This document shows, piece by piece, positions 34,600 through 45,689 of a stretch of DNA of 64,000 nt (its first letter is position 1; each line of letters opens with the position of its first letter). The translations under genes were made by a program, and so were the position numbers. The DNA comes from Cavia porcellus (Eukaryota; Chordata; Mammalia; Rodentia; Caviidae): contig NW_026947484.1 in assembly GCF_034190915.1 (NCBI RefSeq), positions 210,378,657 through 210,442,656 of the forward strand, in the 5' to 3' direction. Below the pieces are notes generated by a model. It ran no database searches. It was not told the DNA's origin and was given only the letters and a program-made list of their open reading frames with translations.

Positions 34600-35165
34600 T
34601 GAGTTTGTGTTCTCTAAAATTGAAGAATGAATTTTAGGATAACAGAGGTTAAGAACAGAATGCATTTACTGAGAGAAAGTTTCTGTTGGAAGAGAGACAG
34701 AAGGGGTCCTGAGTGGATTACCAAAGACTGTCTTTTTCAGGGACTTTTATAGAGTAAAATCATGGGGTAAGATGGGTTCAAGGTGAGGAAAACTGGAAAC
34801 TTGCAAGACAGATGGGCATAAGGTGGGACAGAACTATGGTTAACCAATTAGATTAACTGTTTAGGTAAAATTGATTGAATTGGGGACAAATGGGGAAGTG
34901 AGTTAGGTAGATAGCAGGCATGCTTAGAGAGCATTGACTCTTCCCCAGCGGGTTGGGATGGTGACTCTTGACTTCCTCAGGGTGACAGGGAGCTATTTAG
35001 AATATCAGTCCTTAGGATATGGGTGCATTTGCTTGGTCTTTTGTCTTGAGGTGTGGCCTACAGCAGGAGGTGTCTGTCTCCCCCAGCGTTGCAAGGTATT
35101 GGGGCTTCTGCACTGGTTCCTTTAAGAACCTAGCCCTGTCTCACTGCCTACAATATTTCTATCTA
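34600..35165 (-). mobile_element. Class I-like ERV LTR, antisense
   Basis: On the minus strand, a TATA box (CTATAAAAGTCC, around 34742-34753) is followed after roughly 100 bp by an AGTAAATG polyadenylation-like element near 34660. A pyrimidine-rich U5 and a U3 of about 400 bp complete the order seen in gammaretroviral-type LTRs. No flanking gag, pol or env was recognised, so it is probably a solo LTR. The ends are approximate. Confidence 0.5.
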
Positions 35166-36099
35166 ACTCAGCTGCCTGTAACAGTGGGGCACAGCGGGTG
35201 CCCTTCCTTCTACCCACTTATCCCCTACCCTCCTCCTGCTTGCCCTTGCCCTCTCTCTGCTCCATGGCAGAAGCACAGGCACCCACACCATCTGCTCCAC
35301 CTGAAGGCTCTCAGGGCTCTTTCTGAAGAATGACAGCCATGGTCAGATGGCTTTTGCTCAAGGTGTAAGAACAGGACACTTGCTGTGGTAGTTTTGATGG
35401 AGACACCAAAACAATAGATAGGATACCAAAGGGAACGGGAAGTAGACCTTCCACACAGAGGCACAAAGTAAGAAGTGACACAGGGACTGGGGAGAACCTA
35501 TCCTTGTCAACCAAGTCACAGTACAAAACTGGGTCAGAGAAGGACTTCTAGCAGAAGTTGGTTGAAAGACTTCTTTGGAGAGAGTGTTGCAGGCGGAGTC
35601 CCCGCCTCACTGCTTTTTTGGCAATAGGGATGAGCTACCTGTGACAATTCACCCAGAGCTTGCCTCCACCATCAGCCCTTAATGACTTTTGCAACAGGAG
35701 AGTGCTGAGGACTGGTGCCTGGCTCTTATCTGAGGACAACCATGACCTCTACAGATGGAGATTCAAGTCCTGCTCTGGAAACATAAAAGTTTAGTAGAAG
35801 CGTGTGCTCAGTGGCAGCTGAGAGAGGTTGCTACACAGAGCAAACCTGCAGTCCTGAGGAACATGGCGGCTTCTCTATGCACATGGTGAGCTCCACAGGA
35901 AAGACAACAGACATTGGGTCATTGTGCACCCTGAGAAAGAGGCTGGACACAGACTCGGTGTCCAGTCGCTGAGGAAGAAACCTCAAGGAAACACTTGAAA
36001 TTGAGGGACAGAGAAATACCAAAGACCCTGCAGAAGAACTCAGTGAAAAGAGCCTTTATCATTTTTCAGACAAGAGAGACCCTGAGCCACCTGCTAATC
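35166..36099. other. Unassigned DNA upstream of a long A tract
   Basis: No gene or known repeat. It ends in an A27 run, which raises the possibility of a retroposed transcript, but there is no AATAAA close to the run and I could not find a target-site duplication. Confidence 0.35.
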
Positions 36100-36126
36100 A
36101 AAAAAAAAAAAAAAAAAAAAAAAAAA
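36100..36126. repeat. A27 tract
   Basis: An uninterrupted run of 27 adenines. Confidence 0.97.
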
Positions 36127-37419
36127 CTTTCCAGTTTTCTCCCCTCTTCTCATAACAGACTGCAGTGAACAAGGGGGCAGGAGGAGCACAGGGCAAGGTC
36201 CAGACTTTGCAGTGAGGAGTTCCATAGTAAGGAGTGTCCTTTCATACAGATTTTGGATAAGCTATTCCAATTCCTGAGAGTTCAGTCCATGTGCTGATAA
36301 ATTCCACCAGACTGTTTCCTATGGCCTACCATAAGGATCATGAAGTTGGCCAGCATTTTCCTCCAGAGACAGAGCAAGATCTTCCCATTGTATTCATCTA
36401 AGAGTAGGGAAAGCACGGCCCCCTTTCACATACAAATCATGCTCCACTTAGAATCTCTAGTTAACTATATTCCCCACCCAACCAAGCCTCCTGGACAATT
36501 GAAACAGGAGATTTCCATGAGTTCTTTCTCACTCCAAACAAGTCCTGGGTCCTTCACACACTGGGACCTCAGCCACCGGCCTACCGGCCTGACAAGAGCT
36601 TGAGCAGATGCAAAGTCCACGCAGTCAGGGTTGCCAGATGGAGGGTTAAGAAGGGTACAGAACTCCCCAGTTTGCTTTCAAACCCTTCACAGATCTGATC
36701 TGAAGGTGCTGACAGGAACATCCCTGCCCCAGACTCCCTCCTCCTTCCTCGCTTCCTGGCTTGCCTTGTGGCAGAAAGACCCTTGCATAGCAGTGTGTTA
36801 AAATTGAAATATCCTGAGAAAGGTGAAGCATCTAAGTTCATATTTCACACTTTCTTATCATTTACTATCCTTCTCAACATTTTAACCCAAGCCCCTTTTT
36901 GATAGATTTTTATATCCCCTGAATAGTATTTACTGGTATCATAATTTAAGTATTGGGACTAAAACAAAGAAATTGCAGTAGTGAATATGACTTTTTAAAA
37001 AACACACTCTGTCCAGACATGTGGCCCCTTCTGTCTCCGTGGACTCACAAATCCACTGCCCCAAACTCTTAGTCACATGCCACCTTAGAACTAGCAGAGA
37101 GTATCATTTAGGAAATAAAAAATAAAATAAAGCAAAATAGAATTAGCTCATATTGGTTAGTGAGAGGGAAGAGGAAAGGAGAGTGAGCTTGCTGAAGATT
37201 GCACAAAAATAGCTCATGTCACCTGGGTCAAGGGGACACAGTAGGAACTTTGGGATCTTGGAATTTAATTTTCTAACTGCAGGTACAGAACCATAATTTT
37301 TCAAAGGGATAGAGGATGATGTGTTTTGATTCAGAACTGCAAAATTCTGCCTCATAAAATAGCATCCCATCTCTTATATATAATAATTCATTGTTCCTCT
37401 ACAAAGATATTTTAGAAAA
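36127..37419. other. Gene-free unassigned stretch
   Basis: No repeat or exon was identified. Short frames (60-87 codons) have no support. Confidence 0.4.
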
Positions 37420-37640
37420 CCAGCTGGGAATCAGAGCAGGCAGGTGGTAACTTTGAAACCAGACAGTGTCACACCTCTTAACAAGCTACATGACCCTGGG
37501 CACATTCCTTATCTTTGCAGAGCCTATTTTTTTTGTATCTGTAAAAATGGAATAAAAATAGATACCCTCAGTGTCTGCTGCAAAGCTTGAACCAGCACTA
37601 GAAACGCGTGAAGCACAGTGCACCGCACACACTAGGTGCT
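37420..37640 (+). mobile_element. MIR SINE
   Basis: Sense MIR: 'acaagctacatgaccctgggcacattccttatctttgcagagcc', 'gtaaaaatggaataaaaatagatacc', and 'aagcacagtgcaccgcacacactaggtgct'. Confidence 0.85.
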
Positions 37641-38559
37641 CGCAGGCACTTTCAGCAGTTTGGACGACAAGGGCTTCCTCTGCAGACTCGGGCAAACCAG
37701 GCAGACAGACAGATGAAGGATGAAGAACCCCAAAACATCAGCTAGAAAATGAACAGGCCTTTCCCCAAGGGGCTTGTAATGTCATGTACTGCCATCTGCC
37801 TGGAGTGGCAGACAAGCCTGTAACCTCGGCCCCAGGCAGCCACCCCGGAGCAGCTGACTTTCCCTTGTCTTCTTAGTATCCTCGGAGATGATTAGGAGAA
37901 GATACTGCAGTGACCCCAGCCATGCCCATGGCTGGTCCACCGAGGAAGGGGATGGGAGCTGGAGAGAGGACATGGGAAAGCCCCCACTGACCACTCTGCC
38001 AGTTTCCAGCCCTGTCACTCCATTTCCACACCAGACACGTACAACATGAATGTGAATCCCACAGACACAGCCCCATCACAGCCCAGGCTGTGAACTGACA
38101 GGCTGGACTGTCTGTGTCCAGCTACTTTGTTGCTGGTGTTAGCAGGAAGACTCCTACTGTCTCTGCCATTTCCCTCATCAAAAGCCCAGGCAACAGCCTC
38201 AGCCACCCTGATGGTCTTCAGTGACTCTGTGCTATCCGAACACAACTGGCCATCCATGGAGACGTCTCATCTGAACTTCAGGGGTTTCTCTTCTCTAGGG
38301 GAGAATTGTTCCAGGAGGATGCAGGGAAAATTGGTGGCAGCCCATTACCTCATCCCCTAGATAGAGAAAAGAGCCTGATCCTCAACTTTCTGGGAGTCCA
38401 GCCTGCTGTGGAAGACCAGATCTTCCAGCCTGATAGGAAAAGTGTGGTGCTGGGCTGTTTCACAGCCTCCCCATAAATTACTCCTCCTTTTGGCCGGAGA
38501 AGTTTTACAGTGATCCCACCCTGTCATTTCCAGTACTATAGTAGATATTAAAGGCAAGG
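37641..38559. other. Unassigned DNA
   Basis: No gene or repeat was recognised in this GC-richer stretch. Confidence 0.4.
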
Positions 38560-38745
38560 TATGCATTTTATATTATTATAAAACCTTTCAACATAGGCAT
38601 AATTATACACATTTTACATTTGGGAACAGTGAAGGTTAAGATGTTAATTAACATGCGAAAAATCACAAGTTTAGTAAGCAGTAAGGGAGGATTATAACCG
38701 AGCTCGACTGCCTACAAAGTCTGTGCTCTTCATTACAACAAACTG
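38560..38745 (-). mobile_element. MIR SINE
   Basis: Antisense: 'acacattttacatttgggaacagtgaaggttaagatgttaattaacatgcgaaaaatcacaagtttagtaagcag', then 'gctcgactgcctacaaagtctgtgctcttcatta'. Confidence 0.82.
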
Positions 38746-38794
38746 TCCTCTCATGCCAGGCTATAGACAGGAATGTGTGGTGGTTTCCTAGTCA

Positions 38795-38885
38795 ACTCTT
38801 AAAGGCCTCACCTTTCAACACTATTCCATTGAGGATTAGGTTTTAGCATATGAAACTGGGGGAACACAAACATTTTTGATAGCAT
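38795..38885 (-). mobile_element. MaLR LTR fragment, antisense
   Basis: 'cattgaggattaggttttagcatatgaaactgggggaacacaaacatt' is the antisense start of an MST/MLT1 LTR. Only the first ~90 bp of the LTR remain. Confidence 0.65.
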
Positions 38886-40002
38886 CTTCTTAAGAGCTCT
38901 CGATAAAGACCTGCTTCCAAATGATGTGAGACCATTATTTATAAATGATGAAATTGTGGCCCAGGAAAGGAAGCCTGTTCATCCAAAGTTTCAAAGGCCA
39001 ACATGTTGTACAGCCAGAGACCAGAAAAAAGTTCCAAGGACCTGGGATAGAACCTCTACCCATGAAGCAGCTCATCCCCATCACCACCACAAATAGGACT
39101 CTCCATTCACAATTACCCACCCATACTAAAAATATCAATCACTATATTTCCCATAGACTGGAAAATGGACAAGTTCTGTACCAAAAGCTTGCTGTTAAGG
39201 CTTATAAAACACTTTCAAAACTGACATCTGATCTCTAAAGGCTATGAAATCCCTTTACTGCTTGATTTCCCCAAAATGGTTTCCGGTTTTAATGTTGTTT
39301 TCCAATTTTATTCCAAGTAAAATTTCACTTTAATATGAATTGAGTGTTACATTTATCAGTAAAGCTAAGAAGTGTTTGTTCCTTAGCCTCCCCTAGAGCA
39401 GCCATCCTATAAATGTTGGAGAGATATGTGGGTAAATATTGGAGGGTGGGGATATGGGGTGGATTGGTGGATGGTGAACAGGTGGTGGATAAAATGGCAG
39501 ATTAATATGAATAAATATGCACATAAATGGGTAGATGAATGGGTGGACCTGTATAACATGTAGAAAAATTTGTTCTTTGTTTTTAGACAGTAATATTTTT
39601 AAATAATGGTCATTAGGAGTTGGCATATGGCATCTGAATAATGCCACCACTAATTTAGCTGTGTGTATGACTATTTAGTCAAATCCACTCAACCCCTTGT
39701 AAGTACTGAATAGTTTCTCATCAAACCGTGTTTTTCAGTCATTCTTTCTCTCCCCCTGCCTTCCCTCCTTCAGAATCTAATTTTTCCCCACAGCAGCTAT
39801 CACCTTCTGGAAAAGAACCAGTCCCACTGTGGCTCTGATGTCCGCCCCACTGCTCAGCCTGTCCTTAGCCACCTATGCTGTATGTTCATCTGGATGCTGC
39901 AATGGCATTTTAATCTCAATGTGCCAATTTGAATGTTGACATCTCCCCCTCTTCCTCTCAATCCTGACTTTTTATCTGAAGACTGATGGACCAGAATCCA
40001 CA
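38886..40002. other. Unassigned DNA
   Basis: No gene or repeat was recognised. It includes a GGT/GGAT-rich patch at 39415-39550 and pyrimidine-rich DNA at 39735-39790. Confidence 0.4.
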
Positions 40003-40008
40003 TGAGAC

Positions 40009-40276
40009 CAGACCAAACCAGACCCTCTGCCACAAGAGAGATTTAATGGTCAGGGGCAGACGGCCTTGCAGACCAATACAGCCACCACTTAGCCTGGAGA
40101 AAGGGTTTTTTAGGGTTGTTTGGGGTGGGAGGGATCTTCAAGTGAGCCAGATGTGAGCAGCAAAGTGTGACTGTGTGTCATCTCTAGACAGAGTTGATTT
40201 TTGTGGTTGGAACAGTTCTGGAAAGTTTCTTTTCTTGCAACCCAAGTGAACAGGCTGTGGGGACAAGCTGACCCTT
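40009..40276 (-). mobile_element. ERV 3' LTR (conserved part)
   Basis: Aligned with 43576-43853 through 'ggtcaggggcaga', 'agccaccact', 'gtgagccag', 'gagcagca.agtgtgac' and 'tttcttttcttgcaacccaagt.aa'. Numerous differences show an old insertion. U3 probably continues toward 40430, but the partner is truncated there. Confidence 0.8.
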
Positions 40277-40871
40277 CATTCCAGCCTTTTGTGTGGGTGA
40301 TGAGATCTTCTTGGCTGCTTCAGGCTGACTTGGGGCAAAGTGGGAAGTCTAGGCTGGGGATACCATAGGGATCAGCTGTGGACACCATCTGATAAGAGCA
40401 ATATAAGAGGAGAATCTGGTTAAAATTTTGGGTGGTGACTTTTGTGACTGTGTTGTGGACTAGGAAGATGAGATGCAGCGTGAGCATGAGCATCACACAG
40501 AAGTCTGTGAGGGGGCCCAGGAGTAGTGAGAGCCAAGAGAGGAGCCTAAAAGAGAAGCTGAATGGGGAGGCAGTTAGTGAGGTGGTGTAGGCAAAGAGCT
40601 TAGAGAGGTTTAAGGCTGGGCGGTTAGGGGAGGCAACACAACCTGATGTGTTATAGGTGGGATCTGAGAGGAGATATAAGATCTCTAGAGTGGTCAGGTT
40701 ACAGAAATATGGGGGGCTAAAGGCACAATGATACAGACAGATGGCAAAGAAATCTTGACATTTGGGTATATGAGAAGTGAAAATGTATCCTTAAAGTCTA
40801 ATACAGGAAAGTGAGAGGTACACACAGGAATATGAGACAGTATAGGATTTGCACCAGCAGGTGAACTAGCA

Positions 40872-41275
40872 TTATTGCATTGTTAGTAACTGTAGGATCT
40901 TGGACGAGGTGACAGGAGCCGCTGGATATTGTAGGGTCAATGGGGAGGAGGAAAGGGGAGGGGCTGAGTCAGCAGCTGTGCATGACAGTTGGGACTGGAG
41001 TATGAGAGCCGTGGGGAGAGAGAGAGTATAAGAGAAATTGTGTTTTGGAGATTTTTTTTTATCAAAAAGAGGTATAGGAAGGTTGGGACAATAAGACCAT
41101 TGTGTGTAAAGAAAGGGTTTGGGCTCTGCAGGGAATAGGCTTTGTCTGGGGGGGGGGGGCGGGTTGTGCACGTTGACCATCAACTCCTATAGTGGAGACT
41201 GCAGACCAGGAACATTGGTCTGAAAACTCAGGAAGACACTATGGTGGCTTCCACATCAACAAGGAAAGAGAGAAT
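40872..41275 (-). pseudogene. ERV protease remnant (pro)
   Basis: A retroviral aspartic protease matures Gag-Pol and has an LLDTGA-type active site. Here, read on the minus strand at about 41265-41233, the counterpart is FLVDVEAT followed by a stop codon near 41231. The catalytic D-T-G has become D-V-E. About 40-50 bp later STIGVDGQ matches the flap-adjacent G-V-D-G segment of class I proteases in a different frame. The following proline-rich frame (40872-41183) contains CPNLPIPLF, resembling the conserved C-terminal CP-x-PLLGRD. The active-site loss, stop and frameshift make it dead. Assignment rests on the order and spacing of these three motifs. Confidence 0.65.
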
Positions 41276-41721
41276 TTTACCTGAGATACCCAGCAAGACT
41301 CAGGGCTCTGAGAGAGGCCTTACCTGGGTAAAGCTATGGGCTCCAAGCCCCATCAGTCCTCTTCAGTCCCCAGCAGGGATGCTGAGCACATCAGCCAGTG
41401 ATGAGTCCAGAGGAGACAGTGTCCTATTCTATGAGTGGGGGAAGGTGATGACTTACCTGCTCTCTGGGACAGGGCAGTCATACTTCCAGGAGCCCTCTTA
41501 GTTGCAGATGGGATGAGTTCCCAGTCATGGCCACAGGTCAAGACCGACTCATGACTATGGCTTTTTGCTGCACTTAAAACAAGATTGGGGGGCGGGAGGG
41601 CTTGGGTTTTACCCATCCCTGTTTTATCTTGTGCTCCAAGTACCACTGTATCTGCAGCCTCTGTGACCAGAAGTTGGCTTTGGAGTTTAGCTTGAAATGC
41701 AGCCTTCTTTTTAAGGTCATC

Positions 41722-41931
41722 TTAGAATATAACCTTTTTAAGATTGTACTGTTTTTGTTGTTTTGGTTTATTGTTGAAGTCATGGAAAGAGGTCTCTAAG
41801 AGGTCTCTCTGAGGAGACTGAAGACCAAGGTCTGACTTTTTGAATTTACTATGAATGTGTTGTGCTGCTTGGGAAATAAACTGGGAGTTTAGTCTTTTGT
41901 GGAGGGGACAGAGTGGAAGTAAGAATAACAT
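41722..41931 (-). pseudogene. ERV gag capsid C-terminal remnant
   Basis: A 69-codon minus-strand frame. Residues about 20-50 contain SQAAQHI and GLQSPQRDLLETSF, which match the end of class I ERV capsid (the 'SAPDIRKKLQKL..GPQTPQRDLL' region that I recall from the ERV9/H/W group) before the nucleocapsid. Capsid forms the core shell of the particle. Upstream and downstream are stops, so only this block is readable. Confidence 0.65.
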
Positions 41932-42059
41932 AAAGATCTTTGAAGATAGGATTGAATAATGAAATTAAGGTTTTTGATATAATTGTATAGGTCAACAGAA
42001 AAGGATGTCACATGCTGGAAGACATGTCAGAGATCAGGGAGAGAAAAAAGGACATAAAT

Positions 42060-42540
42060 GTAGGTTAACCTTTGGTACTTCTCATCTCAAAAAGGGGAAG
42101 GAGATGTTGGGGTGAGCATCATGCCAAAGGTGGGTGGGGAAGGGGTAATGAAAGCTCACCAGATGGCAACGAGTGGGAGGGGCCACAGATGGTGGTTAGA
42201 GGGAGGAGTGAGATGTGGTGGTTGAGAAAATGGGGACAGCGGAGTGGAGGAGGAGCAGCAAAGGCAGAGTTGGGGTCAGTTGCAAAGAGCAAAGAAGGCT
42301 TGGACATAGGGTACCTTGGACCATTTTCCATTGTATTGACAAGGGGTGTCTAAATCCTGGAAGATACTAAAATCAAGTGTACTTTGGGAGGTGCCAAATT
42401 GACCTATTATCTAGCTGGTATTGGGGCCAAGCAGTCTGGTGAGGCATTTAGGTTTGAGTTCAAAACTCAAGAAACTGAGAGGGTAGCAGAGGACTGACTG
42501 GAGACAGGCGAGGACCGAAGTATGTTGGGGAAGGTGTCTG
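42060..42540 (-). pseudogene. ERV gag matrix remnant
   Basis: On the minus strand near 42330-42275 the translation contains NGKWSKVPYVQAFFALC, the matrix-end signature of class I ERVs, followed two codons later by a stop. More diverged matrix sequence lies upstream (toward 42540), with stops. A proline/serine-rich tail (minus-strand frame 42119-42331) corresponds to the gag spacer region. Matrix normally targets Gag to the membrane. No initiator codon or myristoylation site could be recognised, and a MaLR LTR splits the leader just upstream. Confidence 0.7.
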
Positions 42541-42559
42541 AGTCACATCTCTCTCATTA

Positions 42560-42900
42560 TTCAGACAAAATACCTGACACCCAACATGGAGGAAGCAAAG
42601 GTTTATTTCTTAGTTTTTGGAGGTTTCAGTCCATACTCTGCTGGCTGCAAGGCAGGGTGGTGTGGCACAGGGGCAGCTGTTCATGACAGCCACAAGCAGC
42701 AAGAGCAAACAGGGCAGAGAGAGAGACACCTTCTTCCCTTAACATACATCATATCCTGGTTCCACCCTTGGGTGCATGCAGCACTCACACCACCAATCCG
42801 AGCGCAGGTCAACAAACCAATCACAAACACTAGATTTGGTCTCATCTATGATTGCATGAGGCTAGAGGCAGGGGCACAGGAACACAAACCACGAGGAAGG
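42560..42900 (-). mobile_element. MaLR-like LTR nested in the ERV
   Basis: Antisense features 'acaaaatacctgac', 'ggaggaagcaaaggtttatttcttag' and 'ggaggtttcagtcca', then 'ccaatc.gagcgcag', match rodent MaLR-type LTRs as they appear on the opposite strand. It interrupts the ERV gag leader, so it inserted after the ERV. Confidence 0.55.
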
Positions 42901-43289
42901 AGAAGAGGACTGATAGTTTCCCATAGACACTGAGACAGAGAGGAGGCTGAAGGCAAGAACAGAGGATCCCAAACTGACGTAGGACTCCGGCCCTCCGAGC
43001 AGGTATCCCTGGTCAGAGAAGGGACTGCACCCAGAGGAAGGAATGGCTCAGTGTGTTGACACAACTTTTGAGCGACGGGCAGGAAACCTGGAGGCAGAGA
43101 GCCAGGAGGTGAGCTGTTCCATAGCAAGATTATTGCCTTCCTGGGAAGAAAACGAGAAAGAAGAAAATGCAAGTGCAAAAGGCAAGTCCATCAGGCGTGA
43201 AGTCTTGGAAAGTGCCCTGAGAGAGCTCTGTAGTGACCCACTCCAGAGGAGAGCTGAAACAAGAGAAAGTGGTTGAGTCCTGGAGGAAA

Positions 43290-43405
43290 TATGGGCAAAG
43301 GACAGAAAGACAGATTGGAGTTGACAAGGAGGAAGGGGGAAAGGCATAAAGACAGCCTGGAGTTGATGAGGAGGGAGTGGAGGGAAAGGCATAAAGGGAA
43401 CTCAT
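43290..43405. repeat. Short tandem duplication in the ERV leader
   Basis: Two consecutive ~45-bp units, each reading GACAG..TGGAGTTGA..AGGAGG...GGGAAAGGCATAAA, plus a partial third. It lies between the 5' LTR and gag. Confidence 0.7.
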
Positions 43406-43575
43406 TCACAATTTTGAAGTGTCTGGAATGGGGAAGGAATGGTCTGAGGCTCATGGTCAATGCAAGGTGAGTCAGCTGCAGACCAAGGTGGAATCCCCTG
43501 GTCGGGAGGGACAGATCAGTTGACCTGAGCATCCCTCTCAGGTTTCAGCATCAATAATGGATCAAAACCCTCCCA

Positions 43576-43853
43576 AGACCAGACCAGACACTGTGCTGCG
43601 AGAGAGGAGCTTTACTGGGCAGGGGCAGATTGCCTTACGGACCAAGACAGCCACCATTGGGCATGGCGAAAGGGATTTTAAGGGTTGTTGGGGGTTGGAG
43701 GCTCTGCGGGTGAGCCAGGTACGAGCAGCAGAGTGTGACAGTCTGTCATCAGGTACATTCCCAGGCAGAGTTGACTTTTGCAGTTGAAACTGTTCTGAGA
43801 AATTTCTTTTCTTGCAACCCAAGTTAATAGGCTGCGAGGACAGGCTGACCCTT
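43576..43853 (-). mobile_element. ERV 5' LTR (conserved part)
   Basis: Partner of 40009-40276. Directly inside it on the minus strand is TGGGAGGGTTTTGAT (43575-43561), where a primer-binding site should lie. It starts with TGG as expected, but I cannot match it to a particular tRNA. Confidence 0.78.
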
Positions 43854-43868
43854 AAAAGACAATATCAC

Positions 43869-44018
43869 GCTGGGCATGGTGGCTTACACCTGTAACCCCA
43901 ACACTCGTGAGGCTGAGGCAGGAATATCGTTGCAAGTTCAAGACCAGCCTGGGCTACAAAGTGAGTTCAAGGTCAGCCTGAACTGCATAGAGAGACCCTG
44001 TCTCAAAAAGATTTTAAA
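43869..44018 (+). mobile_element. B1 SINE
   Basis: Well preserved: 'gctgggcatggtggcttacacctgtaaccccaacac', 'gaggctgaggcaggaatatc', the internal duplication ('agttcaagaccagcctgggctacaaagtg' / 'agttcaaggtcagcctgaactgcatagag'), then 'accctgtctcaaaaag'. Confidence 0.95.
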
Positions 44019-45485
44019 AAAGGGAGGGGGGCGTATCTCCATTCTCTGAAGTTTTAAGAATAAACCTAGAATCAGTATTTATTATTCCCTTCCCTACATA
44101 TGTAATCAACCACCAAGTCATTTTAACTCACTACAACAAAAGCCTTTTGAAAGTGCTGCAGCTTCTGATTTCTCCTCTTCACAATCAGTGCTGTGTGTGT
44201 ATATGTTCATTCATTTATTCATCAATGCTGCTCAAAGTATTCCCACCTCTGTGTGCTCACCACTGAACTTTGCACTAGGGATTCAAAGATGAGCAAAACA
44301 CAATTGCTGACCTGAATTATCTCAAAATCTCAGTCAATACTTCATAAACCTGTATATTAGTTATGTTTGTCCCCGCTTCAAAATTTTTAGTAGTTCCTGA
44401 TTTTCTGGGATCCATAATCATTGCCAAAACCTGTCCTGGGTTTGGCCTGGGGTGGTGGGTTTTGGTACAAACTCAGTTCAGCACAAACAGAATAATTACT
44501 GTGAATTAGAACTAGCTGCCCTGGAGCCTGGGTTCTACACTACACTTCATCCTCTCAGAGTTATGACACTCAGACTTGGGATGCTGACTTTGGGCTCTGA
44601 GAAATAGCAGCATTTGCTAAAATTAAAATATTGATAATAAATCAGGTAGTTGGCTGGAGCTTAGGAAGCTGATGCTAAGAAAGCATAAAAAACTGTTAAT
44701 AGTAATAGTAAAAATGCTCACCAGAAAAATAAGAAATCAAGTACAATCCCAAGTCAGCAGTTCTGGCTATTTTTTAACCTGGCTGAGCATAGAATGGGGC
44801 TCAGGTTGACCCCCAGGATCTGTCCCACTTACTTGGGCCCTCAAAGGAAAGTTTTCTGTTAAAAAAAAAAATGTGAGAATGAATGAAAAAAAGAGGAAAG
44901 GAAAGACAGGAGAAAGTTAATCTTATAGGGAGACAGTAAAGTAGAGAGATAAACTGAGTATTTTCAGACCAGCAAGAACTTCGTCTTTGGATAAAGCATC
45001 CTTTCCCTGCCATTATGACACTCATAACCAAGAAGTCTTATATCTGAGGGATACAGAAGAAGGAGAAAATTAAAAGAGATGTAACAGGAATGTAAACCCA
45101 AGCAGGCTGAATCCCTGTCACCCCATACTCTGGACTTTTATTGAGTCAAGCAGGCTGAGGTTGGAAAGCCTGAGCCCCGTAACTATAGGTGGAGTGGGGG
45201 ACCCTCAGAAACACCTGGAAGATCATACTCAGCATGCATCTTTCCTTGGGGGAGTCCAGAGGTGAGGTTCAGGTGGGGACCAACTTGAGTAAAACCTAGA
45301 AGCAGAACTAGAAAAGTTGTTTACGTTCTCTCTGAAGAACCACAGGTGATGGATACCAATGGCAGATGAGGGCCAGAGCCCCAGACTGCCCAGCTGCCCA
45401 ACATTCCGGGATCAGTCATAACACTTTCTCTCTTTCCCCTCATCTTCCAAGAAGAGATTAAGGCAAGAGATTAATTTTTACTTCA
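44019..45485. other. Gene-free stretch
   Basis: An L2/MIR-like core ('tgttcattcatttattcatcaatgctgctcaaag' to 'ttcaaagatgagcaaaacaca') lies at about 44205-44305. The rest is unassigned. Confidence 0.4.
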
Positions 45486-45495
45486 TCAAAATTCT

Positions 45496-45584
45496 TTTTT
45501 TTTTTAATCGGTACTGGGTATTGAACTCATGACCGCCTGCTTGCAAGGCAGGTGCTTATGCCACTGAGTTAAATCCCCAGCCCC
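45496..45584 (-). mobile_element. ID SINE with perfect target-site duplication
   Basis: On the minus strand it begins GGGGCTGGGGATTTAACTCA and ends in CCGATTAAAAAAAA. It is flanked by TCAAAATTCT at 45486-45495 and 45585-45594 (10/10). It is the closest of the copies to an intact ID consensus. Confidence 0.95.
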
Positions 45585-45689
45585 TCAAAATTCTAATTCT
45601 GCAACAGATGCAGAAAAAAGTTGCATCTGTTGATGAACAAAACAGACAAGGGCCAAAGAATTGTAAACTTTAGAGGAATATTTGAATCT

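Larger units (their letters stand above)
40003..43853 (-). mobile_element. Decayed class I endogenous retrovirus
   Basis: Two direct copies of an LTR (about 40009-40276 and 43576-43853) enclose about 3.3 kb. On the minus strand the interior reads 5' leader, gag matrix, gag capsid, then protease, and then passes into the 3' LTR with no recognisable reverse transcriptase, integrase or envelope. Gag resembles the ERV9/HERV-W/H-type class I group by its GKW-x-x-VPYVQAFF matrix motif and its capsid C-terminal end. Stops and frameshifts break every gene. A MaLR-like LTR lies inside the gag leader (about 42560-42900) and a B1 abuts the right LTR. The left boundary TGAGACCAG at 40003 is the complement of an LTR ending in CTCA. 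Confidence 0.8.

Noticed and set aside
43048..43392. Overlapping minus-strand frames as an ERV accessory or gag gene
   Set aside because: They cover the purine-rich leader repeats of the ERV, upstream of recognisable gag, and match nothing.
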